A DNA stretch of 64,000 nucleotides from Mastigias papua (Eukaryota; Cnidaria; Scyphozoa; Rhizostomeae; Mastigiidae). Below are positions 1 through 13,134 of the stretch, piece after piece. Location: contig OZ025270.1 in assembly GCA_964019165.1 (NCBI GenBank), positions 18,010,659-18,074,658 on the forward strand, written 5' to 3'. Every line of letters starts with the position of its first letter. Position 1 is the stretch's first letter. The position numbers and the translations under genes are program-made. The notes under the pieces were generated by a model. That model made no database searches. It was given only the letters and a program-made list of their open reading frames with translations, and was not told where the DNA came from.

Positions 1-1147
1 TCAAATCTTCTCACTTCTACAATATGATCGCAATGTATGCTTATATCCTAGTTTAGCATCCCCATTTCCCACCATCATTACAGGCAGGACCGTTCCTATA
101 ATTCTTTTCATTGCAAAAAATAAAGAAAATTAATCACATAAATGAATCTAAATCTCCTGTGACTGCCACAGATGACAAGGACATTTTGTTAGTGAGTTCC
201 ATCTGCAACAGCCACTTACAATAATTACATAGTAAGCAGTAGTAAAAATAGTAAGCACGCAAGAAGCCAATAGTGCTAGCTCTGAAAAAGCTACGTAGAT
301 CTGTGACTACCCAATGAGATGCAATGAAAGTAGTAAAGATAGGCCTGGTGGGCCATGTGCAGATAGGAGTACTCCCTCACAAACAAGAACCACGACAAAG
401 TTATCATAATAACGTAATTAAAAATAACAGAGGATTACTTGTTTATTACAAAACTGCTCAATTGTGTATTTGAAAATCTTTAGGTATTTTCGATATAGGA
501 AATTGTTGCTTCATAGATTTTTCGATTGTTAGCAGCATTTTGCTGTGGATCACCAAACAGAAGCATTTCATACAAGGTGGTTGGATGGGAGTGGGACCTA
601 CAACGTGTCAACAAATGGGGGTAGTTCCCATACGTGAAGGATATCTGCTTAAATTTTTAAGTATTATATATTCAATTTTTCAATAATCTGTGTGAATATA
701 TAAACACAAAAGATTAGTGAGCTGTTGCATCTAATTCTTCTTCCTGTGCTTTCGGAATGCAAAACAATTAAGAGAATTTTCCGACAGAACTAGTAAATTT
801 TATAAATTCAGTGATTTGCCTGCAGAATTTTTTGCGAGGAGTGCAACACCCACGCGCCCCAATGTATGGGGTACGGGCCTGCTACAGGTTCATGCTTGTG
901 CCACATATCCTGTCTTTCCAGCCGACTCTTTTCACATAACTTCATCTATACATTCTTTGCAATGTTATTGTTACGACTTTTTTATTAATTTTAGATTAGT
1001 TTTCTGATTATGAATCTAGTTAAACACCAACAGAGACGCCTAGCCAATTTCCCACTTTTGTCAAGACCAGTATTAAGTAAGTGCGCTTAGCTTTATATGA
1101 GTAGATTGCTCCATATAGATACGAAGGTGGTTATCACCATGTTTGGA

Positions 1148-4100
1148 TCAGAAGATGGCTTCAATTACCTTGATCACTGCTAACGGAAATTGCTTAACTT
1201 CTCCTAATGTATCCTCTGAGATCTTCAATGTGATAAAACCGGATCTCTTTATCAGCCAATCTTCACTCCACAATGGGACAACCCCAAGAATTTCACTATT
1301 CTGCTTCCAGTTCTGAATTAAAAAATCTTCTTGCACTTCTTTGCCATTTTGACGGTTATACGTAATAAGAAAGTATTCACTCTCATTTATAGCATGAACT
1401 CCGTTTTCAGTGGTCTGAAAGCTGCTCCCAAAGTCGAAAACTATCGCTTTGTTTCCTTCATCTACTGCAAACGAGGCCTTGCTATATGAACTTCTATCCA
1501 GGGGCACTAAAACACGGCTGAGTAGGGTAGAATGCGGTGCATCAAGGCCGTGACAACCGATCGTTCCGTAAATTCTACCAGTGTGATTAAACCTATATCT
1601 GTCGAGCACAAAGCGTATTGACAATTCTTTTGCAATCGATTTTTCAACATTGTGCCTTAGCTGTTCCACAAATTTTGATTTTATTCCGTCGTTTACAAAT
1701 GCAACGTTCTTTAAGATCCCATGAAATTGTCCCGTCAATATTGAATCGATGTCTTTCGTTTTGGAAACTTCTCTTTTCCACATGTTTCGCATCGACAGCA
1801 CACCGGCATCAGCAGCCATCACCCCTGGAATTCTGACCTTCATGGCCCATATCTGAGTTACTCCAACTGGGTCTTGGGGGTCAATGTCCACAATCTTTGC
1901 TGTGCTCTGGGGGTTATCTGTAAACCAAGTTATAAATTACTGTAGTGCGACCTTTGCCAACAAAATTCATCTTTTAGCTAATATTTCCAAGATTATTTCT
2001 AATATTATCTTAAAAAATGAAAAGATATGATGATTTTTACGCCGAGAATTCTATTGTAGCTAGCTGGCGTCACGAATTTTTTTTCATTCATTCAAGTCTC
2101 GTTCGCTAATAATGGTGCTAGAAATTTAATCGAAATGGAAGCAGATAAAAAAGTAAAAACTTATCAGTACTGAAAACTTGCTGATTTCGTGAGACTCGTT
2201 ATTCTCGTAAATTAATGATAAACTGATAAGAAGAAGCTTTTCCGAAGTGAAGGAGTGTTTTGCATCTGACCTTTTGCTAAATGACACTTTTACTGCGAAA
2301 AGGTATGTTCCCTAGCTCTTTATTGAACTGCATTATAACAAAGTGCATTATGGTATCGACATGTCACATTGTGTTTGATTGAATGGCATTGCATATCATC
2401 TTCTCGTATAAACAGTAGCTCTATACAACTGCATACCTTTTATGTCCATTCCAACTATATTGTCAAAATCTTTGTCTTCTGTACAGACTTGGTTTGTGTA
2501 ACAAACACTTCCAATTCGAATATTTGTCAATAAAAAGGTATTTGTACCACGTGGGCTATACAGGCCTTTGCCTCCTTCAGAAGAAGGCAAAGCATGATGG
2601 GGCATAAAACTTGTTATGTCGAAGTTATTGATATTGTTATTTACAGTGGCTGGATCACATATGAACTTTCCAGAGAAATGAAGACGAGGTCCCGTCAGCA
2701 ATGTCCTATGGTCTTTACCACAATGTATTGCCGCTGAAAGAGATGAATTGCATTACAATCGATGGCAACAACAGAATTTTATCAAGCACTGCAGCTAGAA
2801 TATTCACCTGGAAACGGTATGGGATTTCTTTAATTGCTTAGACCATTAAAATCACGATCATGAAGAAGCAACCAGTTTTCAGTCATGTTTGCTTTTTCAC
2901 ATTAACTCTTCTTCTTTGTAAAAATAGTTTATTCATATTGATTACTTATTCATAGTTCTTCCTAAGCTCTCTTATTGACAAGAAATGCCTCAGTCATTTC
3001 CTGTCATTTTCAATCTTGCATTACTTGATGGAAGTAAAGATATTTGAGGCAGTTTTCAAACTGATGCAGTCAGTAACCCTGTATCACCACGTTATTCACA
3101 AAATATTAATCATGTAAGTATTGTTGTTGAAGATGGTCCATTTGTAACAATGGCGGTCCCCTACAACATGCTTTTTCGATTCAGGATCTCCTGTAGGGAT
3201 AAATATATTTTACGATAAATGTACTTTCACAGAATGCAGATTTCAACATTGCTACAGTTTCATGAAGTAACGAGTTGAACAGGCGACAATGCACCCTTTC
3301 AAGGTTCCTGAAGCCCCTCGCAGTCCTCCTGGAGCGCTTCGTGGTCCCCAGTTTGTGAGCCACTGATCTGTTGCTTGGCTTCAGCAAAGTTATCATTTCC
3401 TTTCCATGATTGATTATCCTATGGCCGGTTAGCAAACCCATTGACTCATATCACTCAACGATCCTTACATTAGAGAGTGATTGATTGTTGCTATGTCAGC
3501 CACCAACCTAACTAGACAGAACATTTGACTTAACAATTCATAATTGAGAAAGTTACGATTTTTGTAAGCAAATATTAAGTGATATCGATACTCTAATTTT
3601 GTATCGTTTGGCAGATAATATCTATCGCTTACGATGTAGGTAGGTGTTTGTGTAATTAGCCTTCATTAATTTGTTGAAAATGCATCATTTTTGCGTTTAT
3701 CGTTAAAACAAATGAGTAAATAGAGACAGAGTTTTCATTTCAAAGCATTAATAAACAATACCGAATTGCTAAATGAACGTGTTGACAAACAAAAGATGAC
3801 AAATAAACAAACAAGGAAAAATACGTACTTCAGTAGCCACCACGTGTTATAATGCATTATTTGACGGGAAACAGAGTGATTACGAATAGGATACTGGCCG
3901 TGCTTGATTGGACAATATAATAACTTAGGCATACTGAAAGATCTTCTTGTTTGAATATTGCCTTCATGCTGGAAGATGTACTGAAAAATCTGTAGCCATA
4001 CCAAGCTAGGCAACATTGCAGCTAAGTTTTTGATGGGCGATTTTTGGGTGTGGAATTAGTATACTTGCTCTAAGAACCAGCAGGTTTGAATGATTTTCAT

Positions 4101-5764
4101 GCTAATATTGAAAGCATCAGATTTCAATTCATTGTGATATCTAATTCCTGGCTCTAGACAGGTTCTTTCTCTTTGGTCAAGCGAATGCATCGTCTTGAAA
4201 AGCTAATGACTACCAATATTCAATCATCCAACTTCATCTAGTGTAAGTTAATGATTTCCATCTTCACCCAATATTCACCCAACATTCACTTAATATTCAC
4301 CCAACATTCATTCAACATTCATTCAACATTCATTCAACATTCATTCAACATTCATTCAACATCTATTTAATTGTCATTTAAAATTCATTCAACACATACC
4401 TGACATCTAGTCAGCATTTTATCAAACAATTATTCAACGCTGAGTCGGCACTCGTTCACTCAGCATACATTTTTACATTAAACATTTCTTTAATATTCAC
4501 CCAAAAATGATTCTGTATTCATTTGACATTGCAACTCTCTGACAAGGTAGTGATACGATGCAGCAATGATCATTTAACAGATATTGAACGACTTTTGTAT
4601 AGTGTTGTCTGCCTATGGCATTATCAATCAATACGGTTAGGTTCCTTGATGAATTTCCAGTCATATAAATTATCAGATTTTCTTTCTTTCTGAGACTCAA
4701 AATCAACACTGATGGCCATAATAAATAAGTTAAAAGAGAATTTCCTACAAATCTCTCAACATTAATATAGAAAATTGATCTTTTCACTATACTGGTTGTT
4801 CGACTTTTCATTCATCAATAAGGTTTTGAAAAGCCTTGCAAAAATACGATGCTTTTTGACTTGTTATTCCCCAGAACTGTTTAACTTGCATAATTTAATG
4901 TCCAGATGAGTATAGTTCTGTTTCCTTGTAAGACTTAGAGATAGATTTGGCATTATGGAGAAACCTGTTGAGATTTGGTAAGCAATTAGTGCACTTAGCG
5001 TCTGCATATAATTCCTTTCAAAATCTACTAAGCAGCAACAGCTTTTAAAATAATTATCATTAATTTATTTCTTCGTTGTTTAGCATCATCTATTCTTGTA
5101 AATCATCAAACTGTCTTTTCACGTTTCTCTCTTTGTAAGGAGTCTTGTTAGCAACCACCCAAGCATTATAGGATATTTTGCTTTGAAAAGTTTCTTCTGC
5201 TGAATTTTTTATCCTTGTTTTGGAGCCACGATTGCCCTTCAGTCTTTTGTCCCCGTTTCTGCTGAATTTCTATTGCAACAGCCTCTAATTAAGTAAATTC
5301 TCGAATTTCTTGCCAAGCCTCGATTACATCAGAGATGAAAAGCATTGTTGATTTAACTATACGAAGCTACTATTGAAATGGTTGGTTGTGTGCACAGAAA
5401 ATATTGTGAAAATATATCTATAAATTATTGGGAACTGGTATTGTAACTAACTGTTTTATCAAATGTTAACTGTTTGCTGAACTCTTACATCAAAGTAATC
5501 AACGTTGATTCTCACTGTGAAATTTCTCTCCGGCTGGTAGTAATTTTGTTTCTATGCTTTCAATTGAAATAGAGTAGTCCTCTTTCAAGGACGAAGAGAT
5601 TAAGTAAATGGCAATGTTTGAATTGTGTATGCAGAGCATCATTCTGTAGTAAACAGTGCTGTTTAAGGGATTAAATATGACCTTGAAAAGAGTTAGTGAA
5701 TTTACTTACCAGTTAATAATGATAAAATCAGCAATTTTCTAGCCACATTTTTAATTCTCTTCAT
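1148..5764 (-). CDS. Predicted secreted protein, uncharacterised family with VioB-like N-terminal motif (3 exons)
   Basis: Three minus-strand exons join in compatible phases: 5764-5710, 2733-2437 and 1917-1148 (stop TGA). Exon 1 encodes a signal peptide (MKRIKNVARK, then a Leu-rich core) and ends ACTG before gtaagt. Exon 2 follows a tctctttcag acceptor and ends at gtatgc. Exon 3 follows ttacag. The product is 373 residues. The mature start carries TGPRLHFSGKF followed by D-x-ATVNN, resembling the PR[IL]HFxG..(A)T.N start of violacein-type VioB proteins and of many uncharacterised bacterial and fungal proteins. Later motifs VDIDPQDPVGVTQIW, GRIYGTIG and VFDFGSS also look family-specific. No catalytic residues are evident. 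Introns are 2976 and 519 bp. It is probably extracellular. The function is unknown, and the family link is from memory of motif patterns. Confidence 0.75.
4262..4400. repeat. ATTCAACATTC-type minisatellite in intron 1
   Basis: About a dozen imperfect copies of a 9-11 bp unit (CATTCAACATT and CATTCACCCAA variants) run in tandem within the first intron of the secreted-protein gene. No coding potential. Confidence 0.8.
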
Positions 5765-6204
5765 GTTTAACTGAATATGTCCAGTGTTTTTCAAGAGCCT
5801 AAAGAAAATCAAGAAATATAATCAAATCTATTTTTGTAGATATGTCCTATACATCTGCCGTCTATTTTAACTACGCCGTATAAGCGCATTAGCAAATGAT
5901 TGGCTGGCATACTCAGTGATTGACAGGCGGAAGTAAGTAGGATTGGCCATTTCAACACACTGTTTTTTAAAAGTATTTTGCATTATAAGAAGCTTTGTGA
6001 TTCGATCAATCTCAAGCTTGCATGCTTACTTCTGTCTATAATAAGCCAATTGTCTTCCACTATCGCGCAAAGATGTGCGTATCTCCACGCCCCCGAGCGG
6101 TAAGGTCCAGATGTTCGATGAAAAGCTGACGATATGCAAGTGATATGCCATTGAATGGTCAACAACAGCCACTGCATGGTGGTCCTTCATTCATGGGTTT
6201 CTAA
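5765..6204. other. 5' flank of the secreted-protein gene
   Basis: About 440 bp between the start codon at 5764 and the MITE at 6205. It should hold the promoter and 5' UTR, but I see no convincing TATA or initiator. Confidence 0.4.
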
Positions 6205-6569
6205 GGCCCCGTTCACATTGCTCCGTATTCATATGAAAACGGATAAAAAAGTATCCGTTTTTGCCTTGCGTTCACATTGCTCCGCTATGAAAACGGAGAC
6301 TTTTGAAAACGCACTTTGAAAACGGATACTTTTGAAAACGGAGACTTTTGAAAACGCAAAAATGCAGTGTGAACATCGAAAACGGATACTTTTGAAAACG
6401 CTAGTATAAGACTCAATATCATGCCATTTTCCGCTGTACCTGGAGGGGAGCAGTGTGAACACTTATCGTTTTCATAGCGTATTCAAATGTACTCGGAGCA
6501 ATGTGAACAGGCAAAACGGATCGAAATGAAAACGGATAAAAACGAATACGGAGCAATGTGAACATAGCC
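6205..6569. mobile_element. PIF/Harbinger-type MITE
   Basis: A 365 bp element with roughly 25 bp terminal inverted repeats (GGCCCCGTTCACATTGCTCC at the left; GGCTATGTTCACATTGCTCC read from the right), flanked on both sides by TAA. A 3 bp TWA duplication is the PIF/Harbinger signature. The interior is built of repeated GAAAACGGATACTTTTG-like units on both strands. No transposase. Confidence 0.85.
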
Positions 6570-7458
6570 TAATTTGCTACTTCACAAGTATTCAGCCTTT
6601 AGCTAGAACTTTGAAAGCATTCTACAAACATCCTGAGAGCTATTGTGTTTGCTCAGGTAATAGTTGATATATGTACAAGGCTCTATTTCTGATAGATAAA
6701 TCAAGATCTATAGGCATGAATGGTAGTGATATTTATAACTGCTAATTTTCTTTCAAACTGTAATGTCATTTAATATGGTAAGCTAACTAACTTCATACGC
6801 CTCTTCTTAAAGTAGGCAACCTAAGACTGACAAGTAATCTTACCATATTAAAAAGGAAGAAAGACAAAGATGTAATGAACTGAACAATTAACAAGATAAA
6901 CTACCGATTTAAATCGCGAATAGTCCAATTTATTGAATGTGCCAACCATGAGCTAATGGCGCAAGGATTCATTGTCTCTCCTGTTCTTAAATATTCATGT
7001 TATAGAGCCCAGTGGTTTTTTAGTCACTCGTCCTACGAAACATGCTTATAAGCATCTTTACATTCCCTATTGAATTTATTAATATCACTCCTACGACAAG
7101 GAAAAGCCTCAACAAATGGCCTTAAACTCTTCAGCAAGCTGCCTCTAGTTGTACAATCCACCCTTGAAAGGGCAGATAGATCTAGCATCAAAATCCAATT
7201 CTTCTCTATCTTGCAATGACTCTTTCGACATTTCCCAAGTCAGGGACTTTTTTCATGTGCAGTTCTACACAAAAATGTGCAGTTCTTAAAGCTCTACGTG
7301 TAGTTCTAGATAAAGATCTGCGCTGATTAAATTGTAAATCTGTTAAGAGAGATTCTAGTGAAAGTAGGGTGCAGTGCTTGCTTGTCAGGTGCATGTTGTG
7401 TATGCTTTTATGAATCAAAGGCTATTCCACAATACACTCTTTTTTGATAAGAACAATG

Positions 7459-7875
7459 TTATAAGAATACGAACCTTAAAATTGGTAGGAAATTAAGAAC
7501 AATTAGAAGCAAGCTGAGGCTGAAGCAGTGTCGTAAAATGATTTGAAACTGATATCAAACTTGTTAAGCTTTACAATGTTTTCCAATTTTAAGTCCTTGA
7601 AACGCCCTAACCATCAGTGTGTAAAAAGACGTAAGTGTACCAAAACTTTCGCAAGGATTAAAAATCTGTAAGTACGTATATCTTTCGTCTTCTACTGATG
7701 TTATTAAAACTAATACATGTTTCATAAGCATTTAATGTTGTCTTGTACATTGTTCAATGCCTCTATTGCCTAAACCCTAATAATTTAAGAACAAATTAAG
7801 AACAATTCAACCTCACAATCTTTCAAAAATTAAAAATAGCCAGTCTGAACTTCAATTTTACTGGTTCTTATAAAA
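7459..7875. repeat. Dispersed repeat, AAATTAAGAACAA family, copy 1
   Basis: Shares blocks with 58889-59185: AAATTAAGAACAA with GAGGCTGAAG at one end, and CAATTTTACTGGTTCTTA at the other. The ends are roughly inverted relative to each other, suggesting a small non-autonomous transposon. Boundaries are approximate. Confidence 0.5.
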
Positions 7876-10800
7876 ATAACTGTATAGCGGCTACGGGAAA
7901 AATGTGCAGTTCTAAAATTTCCCTTAAAGAAACTCTGGCCTAAGTGCTCATTATATACTAACCTTCCCTTACTTTTATCACCAGGAATTATTACAGGGGA
8001 TTCTCTTTGAACAGATCCTTTATTTGTTGTTAAAAATTCTTCTCTTAATATTCTTGAACTGTTTTTACACTTTGAATGCATTATACCAATTAATAGTGAA
8101 AAAAACATGCAAAGTACCATTCTCTCATAGCTAAACCCACTCCTACGTTTGTTCTAATATTTATTAACATCGCAATACGTAGTGTTACAATTTGGCTCAA
8201 TTCATCTGACCAATGCCTCTTATCAATGCCGGAGTATATATTTATGAGCTATGTTGTTTTTTACTTTCTGTTGTACACGCAGAAATGTGAAATAGCCAGT
8301 TGTATTCTGCGTAGTACATTGAGGTGAATGATTTTGAAAGTAAAGCTACTTGGATTGTAGGAATTTTTATAAAAATCACGCGATAGTAAAGTGGCCTACC
8401 TTCGAGGATTGTTAGGCAATTAAACAGAAATGGCGAGGTTGTGCTAATCGTGTATTCTTCTTTAAAAGATTACCGCTGCTTACTGCTTCATCTAGTATTA
8501 CTAAGGAACAACTACACGTGCTTGCTCAAACAAGGCAAAGCCACTTGCTTACTGGAGGAAGGTTGTAGGGGTTATTAATAAAGTTGGGGTGGACATACGA
8601 ACAATTTCTGTTGTTGCCTTGATCAATTAACTAATTTGAGGAAGAGTTTATTTAAACTGATTTTAAATGAGATTATTAAATCTCTCACCATTTCCACGTG
8701 CAGTAAACAAACGATTTAATGGCAAATCTAAATCGAAGTGAATCTGACACAACAGATAGAAATCTTACGGAAACTCGGATTTATTAGATTTTTAGAAAGG
8801 TAATCTAAAATGGCACGATTATTTGCATCTGATTAATGATCACGGTGTTATGCTGGGAAGAAATTCTTTGCCTATCATCATTCATTTTATTTTAAACCAG
8901 ATGTAAAACTTTTAATTTCCTGGTGGAAATGCGCCGAATTCACTGCTATAGAAAACGGTTGGTTTACGTCAGAATGAGTTATTGGACAAAACCACCTGCC
9001 TGTTACATCGTTCTGCATTCGGAACACATCTTATCTTATTTTTTTGCTAAATAGGAGCTAAGCTTAATGCAAACGCAATACAGTATGAACTGCGATATCT
9101 CGGTTCTGTGTAAAGAGACTTGGTTTATTGACTCATCTGCATCATTCATTTATTCATCCGTTGGTTCATTCATTCATTCATTCATTCATTCATTCATGTA
9201 TTCATCCATTCTTATGTTTGCTTTGTCATAGGTTTCCCTTTGCACCTTTTTAGACACATCATTGTTGTTTCTAAAAAGATTTCTTGCTTCTAACGCCCCA
9301 TTGCTAATATGGAGTATTTAGCGTGAACTACAGGATTGAAAAATAATGTAAATGATATTTTTAATATTTATATTTCTTAAATATACTACAAATTTTTACT
9401 TCTTCAATTAGATATAAATATAGGCAAATCCATTTGATTTTCAAAGTGAATAATATAAATTGATTGCATTCCCATGTCATTATTTTGTTTTGAATTTTAA
9501 TTGAATAATTAATCTAGAATGTTAATAATATTAGCCGGAAAGTGCAATCGCTATTACCCCTATTTGTATTATTGCCTTTTGGAATTTAGTGATATACTTG
9601 TTGTAATAATGTGGGCCCGAATTTGAGGCCGAACAGTATTTCAATTTAAGAACGTGAGTCACAACCCAAGGATTATTCTCGTGCGCAAGCGTTTCTTTTT
9701 GAGTATCACGCGGTGTATTACTCTTTGATAAAACAGTAGTTTGTACTTTGGAGTTTTTTAATATCATGCGTGTTGTTACCTAAATAACTCTGAGGCGGTG
9801 AAATGATTATATATGCTGTGAAACTTTAAATTCTCTTATTGAAAGACAAAAAATATCTGGCGAAGCAGCACAAGCAGACACCACAAAAAATTTGCGGCAA
9901 CCGCATGAGTGTGATATATAAGCATACTATTTTCGTTATATTACAACGATTTATAAGAAATTTCGCTTGAACAACTGTAAGACAAGGTATATTTTAAGGC
10001 AATAAGATAGTCTTTTTGTGAAATTAAGAGGGAGAAGGGGCGAGAAGTTGATCTTTTCCATTGTTAAAAACGAAGGGAAGTATAGCAGATTAGCCGTATT
10101 GAGCACATTGGAGCCAAGTTGTTCTTTGTCAGATACAAATGGATGGAATTTGAGCTGACAGTTTATGTAAACTAATGCATGATGACAAAGTTACCTTTTT
10201 CAGGACTTCCACTTGTTTCGTGCACATTTGCTTGCACTGTCTTACACCACGTAATTTTCCTTTGGATGTTCGACCGTCTTACACCAAGTCTTCCTTATCT
10301 CCTGTCGAGCATGGAAGATCTTTTCAAAACAAGAATTCTTGTGGGCCAGTAATATATTGTTTTTTTGCTATTTAATTACCAGAGTGCATGTTGAACAATC
10401 GTTTCCTTGGCTACCTCTTTTTCCATACTTCAAATGGCATACCTTTTGTTTTCATTTTCCGTTGTCTTCAGAGCAAATGCTTCAAAGATTGCGTTGACTG
10501 CGCAAAAGATTATCACTCGCACGGATTTCTACGTTAGCTAAAAAGCGCAGCTCTATGATTAATTTGAATACCAGAACGACTACAAAAAGGTCATGATGGT
10601 GTATTTATTCTTCATGTTATTAAGAAACACACCATTAATGACTAACTGGCAACTATTCGGTGCAAACTTTTCGACATAAACGTTTCGGACCCATTCCAAG
10701 ATCCATCAGCTGTGCGAAAAGTATTTCAAAAGTACAGACTAAGTTATTGCTGAGGGAGAGAAACAAATGGAAAGCAGATAAGAGGCAGGCATAAACAACT

Positions 10801-10964
10801 ATTAAAATAAGTGTTGCAGGAAAAGATGACATTTATGCATTGAGAGTATAGCGCTCTCTAAGGATGAGTAGACGTTCATGTATGATGAGATCTTTGTTGT
10901 TGTGACAAACAATTTCTACCTTGGGTACAGTAAAAACCTCATAAAAGAACCACAGCGTTTAAGG
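7876..10964. other. Intergenic, no supported gene
   Basis: About 3 kb of AT-rich sequence with a short (ATTC)n tract near 9170-9197. Reading frames here are short and show no recognisable domains. The stretches 1-1147 and 6570-7458 are similar. Confidence 0.6.
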
Positions 10965-11772
10965 CAGGCCCGTCGGAACCGGGGGGGCTGGGGGGGCTTC
11001 AGCCCCCCCAATATTTTGCAACTATTTGCTCTTTAAATTTTCGAGAAAACATTGCAAGACCATACTATAAATTCGCAAAAATATTAACCAGTTCAGTTAC
11101 CAGTTATCCCTTTCAATCATTTATTGCGTGTTCAAAGAACCAATGTATACTTGATCAGGAACGTTAAACAGCATGAGCGAAGAAAGTGAAATCTTGAAAA
11201 CTGAATATGTTATGCGAAGATCCTGGGAGGGCGTAAGGGTCTGACTTTTATGTTCCATCAACCTTAAAACACTTCATTATCGATAGTATTGTTTGATAAC
11301 CTGATTAGTTGGTAAGCAGATTTTTGGACAATTTTCGAACAGAGATTTGTGTAGGTAATGTAGCACACAAAAGCACACAAGCATAGGTGATTGAAAAAGA
11401 GTGTTAAGAGGATCGTTAAATTTTGTTTTGGCAGTGTTTATGATTTGTTAAGTTGATTGCTGGCGTGCATTGCACGGAGACAGCAGGAAAGTTTTGCTGT
11501 CAATGACTGGAAAGTATTCCGTTAGCTTTTCTGCCACAGGTAATGTTAGTAGGTGACTGCAAATACATAGATTCCAGCCAATTTACAACTTCCATTTCAA
11601 AAATTGTCTTAATTCTGTAAATAGTAATTCATCCATTAAAAATGGCAATTTGTATAGCCAAGTTGCTTTCCAGCAATCTAAAGGGCGTGGCCGAACAAAA
11701 ATTCTCCCGGAGCCCAGTGTAGTTTGCTTTATTCACAGCCCCCCCAATATCAATTTCGTTCCGACGGGCCTG
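10965..11772. mobile_element. Non-autonomous DNA transposon, CAGGCCCGT ends, 5 bp duplication
   Basis: An 808 bp element. The left end CAGGCCCGTCGGAAC is the exact inverse of the right end GTTCCGACGGGCCTG. Both sides are flanked by TAAGG. A CAGCCCCCCCAATAT block lies just inside each end in inverted orientation. CAG...CTG termini suggest hAT; a 5 bp duplication fits hAT5-like groups better than classical 8 bp hAT. No coding region. Confidence 0.8.
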
Positions 11773-11841
11773 TAAGGAGTAGAAAATCCTATAGGATAAC
11801 ATGTGGAATGTATGTAGATTTTATGAAACGTATGCAGTGTA

Positions 11842-12910
11842 CAGGTGTGCAACTAGGAATCTTCGAGGGCTAGGGTCTAGTCCTCATAAAAAGGCACATT
11901 AGGAATTCTTTCAAGATAATACAGTTTGGAATGACATTTTCAGACTTAGGATAGTTCGTAGCCATGGGGATTTTTAGGGGATATTTCGATGCTTCCTTTA
12001 GTCTGTTGGGTTCTACACGGTAGAAAATTTTCAAATTTCGCCCCTCTAGACCGGCCTAAAATGGCATCTGTCAGACAAAAATTTGGCTGGCAGTTTAATC
12101 GCGGATCCACGAAAAATTTACAATAAACAGCAAAACAGTGAGTAAAAAGTTTCTTGAAAAATGCTCGAGTTGAAGCCTCCATCCTCCAATGGCGCCTTAA
12201 ACATCATGCTCGTAGCCAGTGGAGGGGCAGGGTGGGCATGGCAGGCCCTAATAATTTGTGAGATTGCATTTCAAGATGTATTAAATAGCTGTTTTATCTC
12301 ATAACGTGATGCAATGCCCCCCCCCACACCCAGATAATCTATTTCAGCTGCCTACGGGCCTGTATAAGATCAATGAGGAAAAACTCGACAAATTAGACGA
12401 ATAAATTAAGTTCCAAGTTCTCACCGCTTAGCCTTCCATCTCCCATGAAGTAAATGAGAATGCTAGGTTTTATTTCTTCCATTAGAATCTTCCTTTCATA
12501 TGAGAGAAAAACAAGGTCAAAATCTCTGGCTGTTGTTATTGAGGGACGCTGGGTAAATCAACTCCGCAAAATCCGCTGGGAAAAAACAAAGAAGAAACAT
12601 CGTGAAAACTAAGTGATGGCGAGCGAGGAAGAGTTGTGTAGAAAGGAGATTAAATGCAGCCACCTATGGTGCAAATGCTGTCTACGTGCTGCGATGAAAA
12701 GTCGTAATCTGCTGTCAAGTAGGCCTAATCTGACCAATGCGAAGATGATACAGAAGATGTTAGAATGCAGCATTTGTGTAGGAGCACTGAGTCAATGTTG
12801 AAAACTATGGAAAGGCCATCTCCCTAACTTAGAAACAGAAGAATTTTCAAGATTTCGCTAGTTGCAAGTCTAAGGGTGACCATAATTAGAGCTATTCAGC
12901 AGAAATGCAA
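11842..12910. repeat. Dispersed repeat containing a CAGG...CCTG element, copy 1
   Basis: Matches 21258-22400 over most of its length at moderate identity. The inner part (11842-12362) starts CAGGTGTGCAACTAGGAAT and ends CTACGGGCCTG, resembling the 10965 and 58364 elements. Similarity continues beyond that right end to about 12910 (shared AAGTTCTC.CCGCTTAG and AGAATTTTCAAGATTTCGCTA), so a larger segment was copied after the inner element inserted. No intact target duplication is visible. Confidence 0.65.
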
Positions 12911-12949
12911 TAAATGGTTCCAAACTATTACAAGAAAGACTGTTATATA

Positions 12950-13134
12950 CAGTCAACCTTGCATAATTCGGATCGGTTTTATCCGGATTTTTGTATATTC
13001 CGGACAGAATTGCTAAGTCCAATTAGTTTCCTATTAAAGTGCAACACTGAAAAAATTTCTACGTAGTCCGGATTTTCTGTAATCCGGACAAAATTAGCCA
13101 GTCCCGTATGATCCGAATTATGCGAGGTTGACTG
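12950..13134. mobile_element. pogo/Tigger-like (Tc1-mariner) MITE
   Basis: A 185 bp element with CAGTCAACCT...GCATAATTCGGAT at the left and its inverse at the right (ATCCGAATTATGC.AGGTTGACTG). TA flanks both ends. CAGT termini plus TA duplication match pogo/Tigger-type Tc1/mariner elements. The interior holds smaller inverted TCCGGA blocks. Confidence 0.85.

Noticed and set aside
3181..3441. Minus-strand 86-codon frame with a GFRNLE stretch recalling bacterial ISL3-type transposase tails
   Set aside because: Short, isolated, within an intron, and without other transposase motifs; likely chance.
4262..4400. CRISPR-like array
   Set aside because: Short 9-11 bp units without unique spacers in a eukaryotic intron; an ordinary minisatellite.
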